Shown piece by piece: positions 43,801-52,090 of a stretch of DNA of 64,000 bases. The notes beneath the pieces are model-generated. The model did no database searches. It saw nothing but the letters and a program-made list of their open reading frames with translations, and was not told where the DNA came from. Position 1 is the first letter of the stretch. Every line of letters begins with the position of its first letter. Source of the stretch: Halarchaeoplasma sp046498385 (GTDB taxonomy: Archaea > Thermoplasmatota > Thermoplasmata > Halarchaeoplasmatales > Halarchaeoplasmataceae); NCBI GenBank assembly GCA_046498385.1, contig JAWOAU010000011.1, positions 6,064 to 70,063 of the forward strand. The letters run 5' to 3'. A program made the position numbers and the translations under genes.

Positions 43801-46800
43801 ATGAAAAAAGATGTTTTAATAATCGGCGGCGGAATCTCTGGCGTTCAATCCGCACTTGACCTGGCCCAGAAGGGTTATGAGGTGGTGCTGGTTGATAAAT
43901 CTCCTAGTATAGGTGGGAACATGGTGAAATTGGATAAGACTTTTCCTACTAACGACTGTTCTATATGCATATCGGCTCCTAAGATGGTGGAAGCCAGCAG
44001 GAACGAGAATATTACATTACTGACTTACTCGGAGGTAAAGGAACTTATCGGCAACGCTGGTGGATTCAAGGTTAAAATCTGGAAGAGAACAAAGTACGTT
44101 GACCCCGAGGTCTGCACAGGATGCGGAGACTGCGAAGAGGTCTGTCCGGTGGAAGTACCGAGCGAGTTCGAGCAGAAATTGTCCGACAGAAAGGCGATTT
44201 ACGTTGAATTCCCTCAATCGGTTCCCCTCACATACACCCTGGATTACGCAAACTGCGTGGGCTGCGGCGCCTGCGAGCGGGTGTGCGATGCCGGGGCCAT
44301 CAATTTCCTGGAAAACTCAAGGGAGATCGCGATAGAGGTTGGAAGCATAATCGTGGCTACGGGTTACGAGATGATGCAGCCCGACGAGTGGAGGGAAGAG
44401 TACGGTTACGGTAAATATCCCAATGTGTTAACAGCCATGGAGTACGAGAGATTGCTGTCCGCCTCAGGACCCACCGGCGGCAAGGTGCTGAAAAGAAGTG
44501 ACGGAAAACCCCCGGAGTCGGTCGCGTGGATACAGTGCGTCGGCTCCAGGTGCAAGCAGAAGGGTATGCCCTACTGTTCAAGGGTATGCTGTATGTACGC
44601 TACCAAACAAGCGTCCATAAGCAAGGGAGAGAATCCGGAGCTTGATACTGCGGTTCACTACATTGATCTTAGGGCTTATGGCAAGGACTTCCAGCAGTAC
44701 TTTGACAAGGCGAAAAAAGAGGGTGTCAACTATTTAAGGGGCAGGCCGTCTAGAGTTTACCAGACCGAGGATGGAAGGTTAGCAGTAGAATATGAGGATA
44801 CTGAAAGGGGAGAAGTCACAACTAACGTCGTCGATATGGTAGTCTTGTCTGCAGCCATTATACCATCCTACGGAAACCAGAAGTTGGCGGAGATTTTGGA
44901 TATAGAGTTAGACGAGAACGGTTTCTTCGAATCCAAGGATCTTCTCACTGCACCTACGGATTCTACACGGGAAGGTATCTACCTAGCTGGATGTGCCCAA
45001 GCACCTAAGGATATTCCCGACAGTGTTGCACAGGCCAGCGGTGCAGCGGCACAGGCGATGACCCCTATCAAGAACAGGAAAAGGAAAGGTGTACCAGAGA
45101 AAACTCCTGAAAAAGATGTAAGCGCCGAAGGACCGTGCATAGGCGTTATCGTTTGCGACTGCGGAAAGAATATAGCTAACTATATCGACGTTCCGGATGT
45201 AGTGGAGAGAATAAAGGATTGGCCGGGTGTTGTCCACGTTGAAGAGACCATGTTCGCATGCTCTGAAGACTCGCAGACGAGAATCAAAGAGATGATCGAA
45301 GAAAAGAACCTGAACAGGCTGGTGATAGCGGCATGTTCGCCGACCACCCACGGACCACTTTTCCAAGATACCTTGGAAGAAGCCGGATTGAACCGCTACC
45401 TTTTCGAGATGGCAAATATAAGAAATCAGTGCAGCTGGGTTCATAGTCATGATGTCGAAAAAGCCACTGATAAAGCAGAGATCTTGACAGAGATGGCAGT
45501 CGAGAAGGTGAAGAATTTAAGTCCCTTGGAAGAGCAGACCATCGAGATCAGAGACCGGTCGATAATCATAGGGGGAGGTGTTGCGGGGATGCAAACTGCG
45601 CTGAGCCTTGCGGATTCCAGCATCAAAGTTACCTTGATAGAGAGGGAAGAAAAACTCGGGGGTAAATTGAACACGTTGAATACGCTTTTCCCAACCGATA
45701 TCGATGCCCAGGAATTAGCTGACAAGCTTATACATCTCGTGGGGGACAGCGATAATATCAGGGTGATGACAAATGCCAACATCGAAGCTATCGACGGGTA
45801 CATAGGCAATTATGAAGTGCAGGTAGATGGAGAGACGATAGATGGGGACACGATAATCCTAACCACTGGATTCCAGGAGATCGATCCAACTGATTTCTAT
45901 CACTACGGTGATGACGACCGGATAATGACACAGCTGGAACTCGACCGGGCTCTTCAAAGGGACGAATTGAAAGACCCGAAAAATGTCGTTTTCATCAACT
46001 GTGTAGGTGCCATGGAAGAAGAAAGACCGTGGTGCTGTCGTGTAGGATGCGGGAACTCACTGAAGAACGCCAAAGCGATCAAAGAGAAATATCCAGATTC
46101 AAACGTTTACATCATGTACAAAGACATGAGGGTGTTCGGTAAAAGGGAAGAGGAGTACTACATGGACGTTTCAGAGAAGGACGGGGTCATCTTTCTTCGA
46201 TACTCGACGGAGAATAAACCCGATGTCACTGTTGGAGAAGATCAGCTCGACATCAAAGTTTATGACAACCTTTTGGATGAGGACTTGGAGATAGATGCGG
46301 ATTATCTTGTTCTCGCTATGCAACTCGAAGGTGACAAGAGCGCAAGAGAGCTCAAAAAGATGTTGAAGATCTCTTCTAATCCAGCGAACTTTTACATGGA
46401 GGCACACGCCAAACTAAGGCCTTTAGAATTCCCTGCCGAAGGTGTTTATCTGGCAGGTGGGGCACACTATCCAAAAAACATCTCGGATACTTTGGCTCAA
46501 GCCCTAGGAGCCGCTTCGAAGGCTTCGATCCCTATGATGAAGGGGTTCACTAAAAGTGAAGGCATAACTGCAGTCGTTGACGAAGACACCTGCATGGGAT
46601 GCAGATTGTGTATAGATGTGTGCCCCTTCGGATCCATCGATTTCAACGAAGAAAAAGGTGTTGCAAAAGTTACTCCCGTTCTTTGTAAGGGGTGCGGGCT
46701 CTGTACTGCTACATGCCGTTCAGGTTCTATACAACAGAAGGGGTTTACGGATAACCAGATACTTTCTATGATCAAAAATGCCACCAAAGGGGCGACTTAA
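43801..46800 (+). CDS. hdrA: Double-module heterodisulfide reductase subunit A (HdrA-HdrA fusion)
   Basis: 999 residues, against ~650 for ordinary HdrA. Module 1 (~1-430): FAD site IIGGGISGVQSAL, Cys loop FPTNDCSICISAPKM, two [4Fe-4S] ferredoxin motifs (~103-115, ~153-165), then QCVGSR...CSRVCCMYA. A classical HdrA N-terminal iron-sulfur domain follows (~443-575; VIVCDCGKN, AACSPTTHGPLF, NIRNQCSWVH). Module 2 (~586-910) has FAD site IIGGGVAGMQTAL but FPTDIDAQEL where module 1 has the Cys loop, so that cluster is lost. It ends with two ferredoxin motifs (CMGCRLCIDVCP, CKGCGLCTATC). It carries the FADs expected for electron bifurcation. Confidence 0.93.
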   Translation: MKKDVLIIGGGISGVQSALDLAQKGYEVVLVDKSPSIGGNMVKLDKTFPTNDCSICISAPKMVEASRNENITLLTYSEVKELIGNAGGFKVKIWKRTKYVDPEVCTGCGDCEEVCPVEVPSEFEQKLSDRKAIYVEFPQSVPLTYTLDYANCVGCGACERVCDAGAINFLENSREIAIEVGSIIVATGYEMMQPDEWREEYGYGKYPNVLTAMEYERLLSASGPTGGKVLKRSDGKPPESVAWIQCVGSRCKQKGMPYCSRVCCMYATKQASISKGENPELDTAVHYIDLRAYGKDFQQYFDKAKKEGVNYLRGRPSRVYQTEDGRLAVEYEDTERGEVTTNVVDMVVLSAAIIPSYGNQKLAEILDIELDENGFFESKDLLTAPTDSTREGIYLAGCAQAPKDIPDSVAQASGAAAQAMTPIKNRKRKGVPEKTPEKDVSAEGPCIGVIVCDCGKNIANYIDVPDVVERIKDWPGVVHVEETMFACSEDSQTRIKEMIEEKNLNRLVIAACSPTTHGPLFQDTLEEAGLNRYLFEMANIRNQCSWVHSHDVEKATDKAEILTEMAVEKVKNLSPLEEQTIEIRDRSIIIGGGVAGMQTALSLADSSIKVTLIEREEKLGGKLNTLNTLFPTDIDAQELADKLIHLVGDSDNIRVMTNANIEAIDGYIGNYEVQVDGETIDGDTIILTTGFQEIDPTDFYHYGDDDRIMTQLELDRALQRDELKDPKNVVFINCVGAMEEERPWCCRVGCGNSLKNAKAIKEKYPDSNVYIMYKDMRVFGKREEEYYMDVSEKDGVIFLRYSTENKPDVTVGEDQLDIKVYDNLLDEDLEIDADYLVLAMQLEGDKSARELKKMLKISSNPANFYMEAHAKLRPLEFPAEGVYLAGGAHYPKNISDTLAQALGAASKASIPMMKGFTKSEGITAVVDEDTCMGCRLCIDVCPFGSIDFNEEKGVAKVTPVLCKGCGLCTATCRSGSIQQKGFTDNQILSMIKNATKGAT

Positions 46801-46801
46801 T

Positions 46802-47242
46802 ATGGGGGATGAAAATAAAATAGGAAATTGGGACCCGGTCATCGTCGGTTTCTGCTGTAACTGGTGCAGTTACGCCGGTGCAGATCTCGCAGGAACATCT
46901 AGAGAGCAGTACCCACCGAATATCAGGGTTATCAAGGTCATGTGCTCGGGCAGGATAAGTCCGGAATTTATTTTGAAGACGTTCCAGGAAGGGGCAGACG
47001 GCGTGCTGGTTTCTGGCTGCCATCCGGGAGATTGCCACTACATAGAAGGGAATTACTACACTCGAAGAAGGCTGACCATCCTTTGGGATTTCCTAGATTA
47101 CATGGGTATAGAACCAGAAAGACTTAAGCTATCATGGATATCGGCAGCCGAGGGCAAAAAATTCGCAAACGTTGTTGAGGAGTTCACTGACAAGGTGAGA
47201 GAACTAGGACCGCAGAAAAAACTACGGAAAGGGGTAGAATGA
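46802..47242 (+). CDS. MvhD/FlxD-type [2Fe-2S] electron-transfer protein
   Basis: 146 residues from ATG 46802, one base after the hdrA stop. MvhD signature cysteines: FCCNWCSYAGAD (~19-30), VMCSGR (~48), SGCHPGDCHY (~78-87). In methanogens MvhD links hydrogenase to HdrA; in the Flx-Hdr complexes FlxD does so for an NADH-oxidising module. With no hydrogenase here and a FlxA-like gene three genes downstream, the Flx reading is favoured. Confidence 0.9.
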   Translation: MGDENKIGNWDPVIVGFCCNWCSYAGADLAGTSREQYPPNIRVIKVMCSGRISPEFILKTFQEGADGVLVSGCHPGDCHYIEGNYYTRRRLTILWDFLDYMGIEPERLKLSWISAAEGKKFANVVEEFTDKVRELGPQKKLRKGVE

Positions 47243-48123
47243 CCAGAGATTACGAAAAGATAGAAGAAGAGATAAAAGAACAGGCGAAGGAGTGGCTGGA
47301 AAACGACGACGTGAATTACCTTATAGGATATGAAAAGGGGTCCGACCCACTCATCGCGAGACCAGTCTTCATCAGAACTCCAGAAGATGCAGACAGGTTA
47401 GTATGGAATCAGGGATGCGTCAACAACCTCACGAGATTTTTGGTCGAGAACATAAGGAAAGAGAAGGACACCACAATCGGTATAGTCGTGAAACCGTGCG
47501 ACTCCAAAGCGATCGTCGAACTGATCAAGGAGAACGTTCTACCAAGAGAAAGAATGAAGATAATAGGCGTTACATGTGAAGGCATGATAGATAAGGACAA
47601 GGAAGAGGACGATACCTTGGCAGATAAGTGTCAGGTCTGTACAACTCATAATCCAGTTATAGCCGATGTTGTCTTTGGCCCCGAAGTCGAGGAAGATTTT
47701 ACAGATGAATATCAAGATATACAGGACATCGAAGAGATGGATGTTGAGGAGAGATGGGAGTACTGGGAAGATCAACTTTCCAAGTGCATACGCTGCTATG
47801 CGTGCAGAGACGTATGCCCAATGTGCTATTGTGAGGAATGTGTTTTCGAGCGTGAGAAACCACATCGATGGCTGGACAAGAGCGTTACGAAAGAAGATAA
47901 TTTTTTCTACCACATGATAAGAGCGTTGCACCTTGCGGGTCGATGTATAGACTGCGGTGAGTGCGAGAGGGTCTGTCCCATGGACATCCCTATAAGAAAG
48001 ATGAACAGGATATTGGAGAAATGTGTGAAAAAGAGATTCGATTTGAAACCAGGTATGGATGTGGATGATAAAAGTCTGTTCGGTTCTTATGATAAAGATG
48101 ATCCAGAGGAGGTCATTGTATAG
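47239..48123 (+). CDS. FlxC-like iron-sulfur protein (FrhB/FdhB-related N-terminus)
   Basis: 294 residues; ATGA overlap with the MvhD gene. The N-terminal ~165 residues contain the FrhB/FdhB-like core (GIVVKPCDSKAIVELIKE, GVTCEGM, KCQVCTTHNP). The C-terminal dicluster domain has KCIRCYACRDVCPMCYCEEC (~178-197) and RCIDCGECERVCP (~236-248). Predicted to pass electrons between the NAD(P)H module and HdrA. Naming as FlxC rests on gene order and domain type. Confidence 0.75.
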   Translation: MTRDYEKIEEEIKEQAKEWLENDDVNYLIGYEKGSDPLIARPVFIRTPEDADRLVWNQGCVNNLTRFLVENIRKEKDTTIGIVVKPCDSKAIVELIKENVLPRERMKIIGVTCEGMIDKDKEEDDTLADKCQVCTTHNPVIADVVFGPEVEEDFTDEYQDIQDIEEMDVEERWEYWEDQLSKCIRCYACRDVCPMCYCEECVFEREKPHRWLDKSVTKEDNFFYHMIRALHLAGRCIDCGECERVCPMDIPIRKMNRILEKCVKKRFDLKPGMDVDDKSLFGSYDKDDPEEVIV

Positions 48124-48124
48124 G

Positions 48125-49168
48125 ATGAGTGATACAGTGAATTATGTCCTAAAAAAAGAGGATTTAACTGACTTCCTGAGTTCATTTTCAGATTATAAAG
48201 TTGTTCTGCCCGTAAAAAAGGACGGAGCAGTCAAGTTTAGAACGTACGATGGCGAAGGGCCTGATTTGGAAGTTGGGCCCACACAAAAATCATGCAAAGA
48301 AGTCTTCTTCCCACAGACGGAAAAGATGTTCGACTTTAAAAGAGAAAGGAACAGATTCGTCGGGACGGAAGAAGTAAATTTTGAGCCTGAAAAAACCCTC
48401 CTATTTGGTGTAAGGCCCTGCGATGCCAGGGCGATGACACAATTGGACAAAGTTTTCGGAGAAGACTACAGGGATAACTACTATATGGATCGAAGGGAAA
48501 AAACAACTATCATCTCCGTAGGATGTGAAGAATCCGCTAAGAACTGTTTTTGTACATCCGTGGGTGGTGGACCTCATACCGAGGAGGGCTCTGATATGCT
48601 CTGGACAGACATAGGCGACAGCTACCATGTTGAGATTCTCACCGAGAAAGGTGAGGAGATAGTCAAGAACACCGAGGATTTCTTGGACAAGGCATCCAAG
48701 GAAGATGAAAAGAAATCGGAAAAAGTGAAGGAGGATGCGGTGGATAAGATAAATAGATCACTGGATACTGATGGCCTACAGGATGCCCTAGAAGACGTGT
48801 TCGAAAACGATTACTGGGAGCAGGTAGCAGATAGGTGCATAGGCTGCGGTATCTGCACGCTATTGTGTCCTACTTGTTACTGCTTCGATATCAACGATAT
48901 TATAGTTGGAGATAAGGGGTGGAGAGAACGCAACTGGGACTCTTGTCAATTCGATTATTATTCCATACACGCTTCGGGATACAACCCGAGACCCGAGAAA
49001 AAGCACAGGCTGAGAAACAGATTGTATCACAAGTACCTATATATGCCTAAGAATATCGACGTGATCGGCTGTGTTGGATGCGGGAGATGCATAACGAATT
49101 GTCCCACGGACATAGACATAATCGAGGTACTGGAACAGGTGGAGGAGGTGAGTAGCGATGGAAAATGA
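48125..49168 (+). CDS. FlxB/AsrA-like iron-sulfur protein
   Basis: 347 residues from ATG 48125 (the longer frame from 48059 overlaps the previous gene). The N-terminal ~200 residues resemble anaerobic sulfite reductase subunit A / sulfhydrogenase beta (LFGVRPCDARAM, VGCEESAKNCFC). An acidic/lysine linker (~185-220) leads to two [4Fe-4S] motifs: CIGCGICTLLCPTCYC (~238-253) and CVGCGRCITNCPTDIDI (~322-338). In Flx systems it partners the flavoprotein encoded next; the 11-base overlap with that gene fits. Confidence 0.8.
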   Translation: MSDTVNYVLKKEDLTDFLSSFSDYKVVLPVKKDGAVKFRTYDGEGPDLEVGPTQKSCKEVFFPQTEKMFDFKRERNRFVGTEEVNFEPEKTLLFGVRPCDARAMTQLDKVFGEDYRDNYYMDRREKTTIISVGCEESAKNCFCTSVGGGPHTEEGSDMLWTDIGDSYHVEILTEKGEEIVKNTEDFLDKASKEDEKKSEKVKEDAVDKINRSLDTDGLQDALEDVFENDYWEQVADRCIGCGICTLLCPTCYCFDINDIIVGDKGWRERNWDSCQFDYYSIHASGYNPRPEKKHRLRNRLYHKYLYMPKNIDVIGCVGCGRCITNCPTDIDIIEVLEQVEEVSSDGK

Positions 49169-50105
49169 TTCACCATACAGACCATTCACCGCAACACTCA
49201 TAGATATCAGGTTGGAGTGCGGTGGAGAAAGACCCATAAGAACCTTTAGATTGGAAATAGATGATGAAGAAGCAAAAGAAAATTTTGATTACAAGCCAGG
49301 TCAGTTCGTGATGGTTTCCGTGTTCGGAGAAGGAGAATCTCCATTCGCGCTGTCATCCCCCCCTACCGATGAGGTACTCGAGGTCACAGTGATGAGGGTT
49401 GGTAATGTGACAACTAGTCTCCATTCGTTGAACGTAGGAGACAAGGTAGGTATTAGAGGGCCCTACGGAAATGGTTTCCCAGTGGGGGAATGGGAAGGTA
49501 AGAACTTGGTTTTCATCGGTGCAGGTATAGGTATAGCGCCCCTTCGCTCGGTATATGGTTATGTTCTCAGTGATGAACATCGGGACAAATTTGGAGATGT
49601 GAACCTTATTTACGGTGCCAGGAGCATAAACGATATGGCTTACAAGGACCAACTAGAGGAGTTGGGCGGAAGAAACGACTTAGAGCTCTGGAGATGCATA
49701 GATTGGAACTTCGGTGAAGAAGGCATCATCAAAGAGTGTGCTGAAGAGGGATGGGAACCGGTCGATCTAGATTATAAGGAAGAGACGAGGACTTGTTCAC
49801 TCGATAACTGCTACACTGCGTTCGTTCCAGAGCTGGTGAGAATCGTAGAACCGGATCCCGAGAACACCATAGCACTTACATGCGGTCCACCCATAGCTAT
49901 CAAACTCACCCTAAAAGCCTTGATGGATTTGGGTTGGCAGCCTTCAAATGTTTACACTACTTTGGAGAACCGGATGAAATGCGGTATAGGTAAATGCGGC
50001 CGGTGCAACATAGGGAACAAGTACGTTTGTAAGGATGGGCCAGTCTTCAATTATGAAGAGCTGATGGAGATGAAACCGGAGAACGAAGTCACCGAGGAGG
50101 CCTAG
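49158..50105 (+). CDS. FlxA-like NAD(P)H:acceptor oxidoreductase, FAD and [2Fe-2S]
   Basis: 315 residues. FAD domain (~8-105; PGQFVMVSVFGEGESPFALS), NAD(P)-binding domain (IGAGIGIAPLRS ~118-129; LTCGPP ~238) and a C-terminal [2Fe-2S] motif MKCGIGKCGRCNIG...YVCKDGP (~273-297) as in dihydroorotate dehydrogenase electron-transfer subunits and FlxA. An unusual ~25-residue CSLDNCY segment lies at ~213. It would oxidise NAD(P)H (or reduce NAD(P)+) for the Hdr core. GGAGG precedes the ATG. Confidence 0.9.
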   Translation: MENDSPYRPFTATLIDIRLECGGERPIRTFRLEIDDEEAKENFDYKPGQFVMVSVFGEGESPFALSSPPTDEVLEVTVMRVGNVTTSLHSLNVGDKVGIRGPYGNGFPVGEWEGKNLVFIGAGIGIAPLRSVYGYVLSDEHRDKFGDVNLIYGARSINDMAYKDQLEELGGRNDLELWRCIDWNFGEEGIIKECAEEGWEPVDLDYKEETRTCSLDNCYTAFVPELVRIVEPDPENTIALTCGPPIAIKLTLKALMDLGWQPSNVYTTLENRMKCGIGKCGRCNIGNKYVCKDGPVFNYEELMEMKPENEVTEEA

Positions 50106-50118
50106 GGGTTGAATTAAC

Positions 50119-50505
50119 ATGAAAGTGAAAAGAGATAAGGAATTTCTTGATAAAGTAGAAGAACTGTCAGGACAGTCAGTCACTTCTTGTATCCGATGCG
50201 GGACTTGTTCTGCTGGATGTCCTTTTGTGGAGGAAATGGACGAACTACCAGAGAGAGTATTCGAAAGGATAATCCTCGGTGACAAAGAAGGGGTGTTGGA
50301 GAGGAACACCATGTGGATATGTGCAGCGTGCTTCCAGTGCAGCGTGAGATGCCCGAGGGATATCGATATCGCCAAGATCATGGAAGCAGTAAGACAGATC
50401 ACGTTAAGAAAAAACATCGATAAAGTAGATTTAGATCATGTGGAAAATATGGCTGAACTACCGCAGCTCGCTGTAGTTGGCTGCTTCAGGAAGGAGACTG
50501 GATAA
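50119..50505 (+). CDS. hdrC: Heterodisulfide reductase subunit C
   Basis: 128 residues. Two [4Fe-4S] motifs: CIRCGTCSAGCP (~19-30) and CAACFQCSVRCP (~64-75), then DIDIAKIMEAVRQI, the HdrC pattern. It wires HdrA to HdrB. GGGGTTGA precedes ATG 50119; hdrB starts one base after its stop. Confidence 0.95.
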   Translation: MKVKRDKEFLDKVEELSGQSVTSCIRCGTCSAGCPFVEEMDELPERVFERIILGDKEGVLERNTMWICAACFQCSVRCPRDIDIAKIMEAVRQITLRKNIDKVDLDHVENMAELPQLAVVGCFRKETG

Positions 50506-50506
50506 C

Positions 50507-51361
50507 ATGGACGGGGATGCACTGTTGTACTATCCAGGATGTACGCTAAAGACAAAGGCCAGCGATTACGAACAGAGCGCTATGGCGGTCATGGAAGCTC
50601 TGGGGAAACCGTTGGTCGAGATGGATAACTGGTACTGTTGTGGAGCCGTCCAATCGTTGACCACCGATGATATCATGCACCAGATCGCACCGATAAGAAC
50701 AATGTGCTGTGCACAGGAACAGGGTGAGAAAGAAGTCATCACGCTGTGTGATATGTGCTACAACGTTCTAAAACAGGCTAACGAGAGGATGAAGGATAAA
50801 CCGGATGACCTGGAAACAATGAACGAGTTCCTGACCGAGGATTCGGATTACGAAGGTAACGTAGATGTAAAACACCTTTTCCAGATATTGATCGATATGA
50901 AGGACGAGATCAAGAAGCGGGTTACCAAACCATTGGATAATCTAAAAGTGGCTACTTACTACGGCTGCATGCTGTTAAGACCGGACATTGTCGCCATCGA
51001 CGGCCCTGAGAACCCGACTATCATGGGAGATCTGCTGGAGTGCACTGGTGCACAGGTGATCAGAACCCCGAAGAGGACAGAATGCTGTGGATCGTATCAC
51101 ACGGTAAACAGGAGCGATATCGTTGAAAAGAGGGTGGAAGATATCGTGGGCAGGGCCGTGGAGGAGGGGGCAGAAGCCATCGTGCTTTCGTGCCCCTTGT
51201 GCCAGTTCAACCTTGACTTTCACCAAAGGGCTACCGAATACGAGATACCGGTCTTTTACCTGACCGAACTGATAACCCTCTCATTTGGATTGGATGTAGA
51301 GATGAAGAAACATAAGGTCGACCCGAAAAAATTACTAAAGGATAAGGATATTTTGGAGTGA
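50507..51361 (+). CDS. hdrB: Heterodisulfide reductase subunit B
   Basis: 284 residues from ATG 50507. Both CCG domains are complete. The first has YYPGCTLK, WYCCGAVQ and LCDMCYN; the second has YYGCMLLRP, ECCGSYH and SCPLCQFN. These bind the two noncubane [4Fe-4S] clusters that reduce CoM-S-S-CoB in methanogens. No methanogenesis gene is in the window, so the disulfide reduced here is open. Unlike methanogen TfrB, where this domain is fused to the succinate-dehydrogenase-type iron-sulfur part, the two are separate neighbouring genes. Confidence 0.94.
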   Translation: MDGDALLYYPGCTLKTKASDYEQSAMAVMEALGKPLVEMDNWYCCGAVQSLTTDDIMHQIAPIRTMCCAQEQGEKEVITLCDMCYNVLKQANERMKDKPDDLETMNEFLTEDSDYEGNVDVKHLFQILIDMKDEIKKRVTKPLDNLKVATYYGCMLLRPDIVAIDGPENPTIMGDLLECTGAQVIRTPKRTECCGSYHTVNRSDIVEKRVEDIVGRAVEEGAEAIVLSCPLCQFNLDFHQRATEYEIPVFYLTELITLSFGLDVEMKKHKVDPKKLLKDKDILE

Positions 51362-51368
51362 GATTGGT

Positions 51369-52085
51369 ATGCCTGAAGATGAAGAGAAAGATAAAGAAGA
51401 GGAAGAAAATCTAATCGACATATACGTCATGGGTAAGAGGTACAAAGTACCCGAAGGACTCACTATCATGACTGCGCTCGAGTATGCAGGATACAAGTTC
51501 GTACGTGGATGTGGTTGCAGAGGAGGTTTCTGCGGAGCGTGTGCCACGGTCTACAGGAGTAAGGACGAGTACAAGTTGAAGATGGATTTAGCGTGTCAAA
51601 CGGCAGTCGAGGAGGGAATGTTCTTGGTGCAGCTACCCTTCGTTCCTGGTGTCAGGGAAGAATATGACATCGATGAAGTGAATCCTGAGAAAAGGGACAA
51701 CGTGATGTTGGAGTACTATCCTGAGATCGCCAGGTGCGTATCCTGCAATACCTGCACAAAATCTTGTCCACAAGATATCGAAGTGATGGATTACGTACAG
51801 GCAGCGCTACGAGGGGATATCGAAAGATGTGCAGATCTATCGTTCGATTGTATCCAATGCGGTTTATGCTCTATAAGATGTCCCGCAGATATCAAACATT
51901 ATCATCTCGCACAGCTTGCTAGGAGGATAACTGGCAAGTATATTGACAAGGACAGTGAAGAACTTGAGAAGAGGGTTAAAGAGATCGAGGAAGGAAAGTT
52001 CGATAAAGATTTCGAAAAATTGGTCAACATGAGCGAAGAGGAGTTGAAGAAAGCCTATGACGAGAGAAAATTCGAAAAGGAGTGA
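51369..52085 (+). CDS. Fumarate reductase/succinate dehydrogenase-type iron-sulfur protein (TfrB-like, no CCG part)
   Basis: 238 residues. A ~15-residue acidic N-terminal extension, then a [2Fe-2S] plant-ferredoxin-type domain (RGCGCRGGFCGACATVYR, ~55-72; CQTAV) and two [4Fe-4S]-type motifs, CVSCNTCTKSCP (~122-133) and CIQCGLCSIRCPADI (~161-175). It ends in a charged helix. The cysteine arrangement is closer to thiol:fumarate reductase subunit B than to SdhB. It should carry electrons between the flavoprotein encoded next and HdrB. Confidence 0.85.
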   Translation: MPEDEEKDKEEEENLIDIYVMGKRYKVPEGLTIMTALEYAGYKFVRGCGCRGGFCGACATVYRSKDEYKLKMDLACQTAVEEGMFLVQLPFVPGVREEYDIDEVNPEKRDNVMLEYYPEIARCVSCNTCTKSCPQDIEVMDYVQAALRGDIERCADLSFDCIQCGLCSIRCPADIKHYHLAQLARRITGKYIDKDSEELEKRVKEIEEGKFDKDFEKLVNMSEEELKKAYDERKFEKE

Positions 52086-52090
52086 TCACG

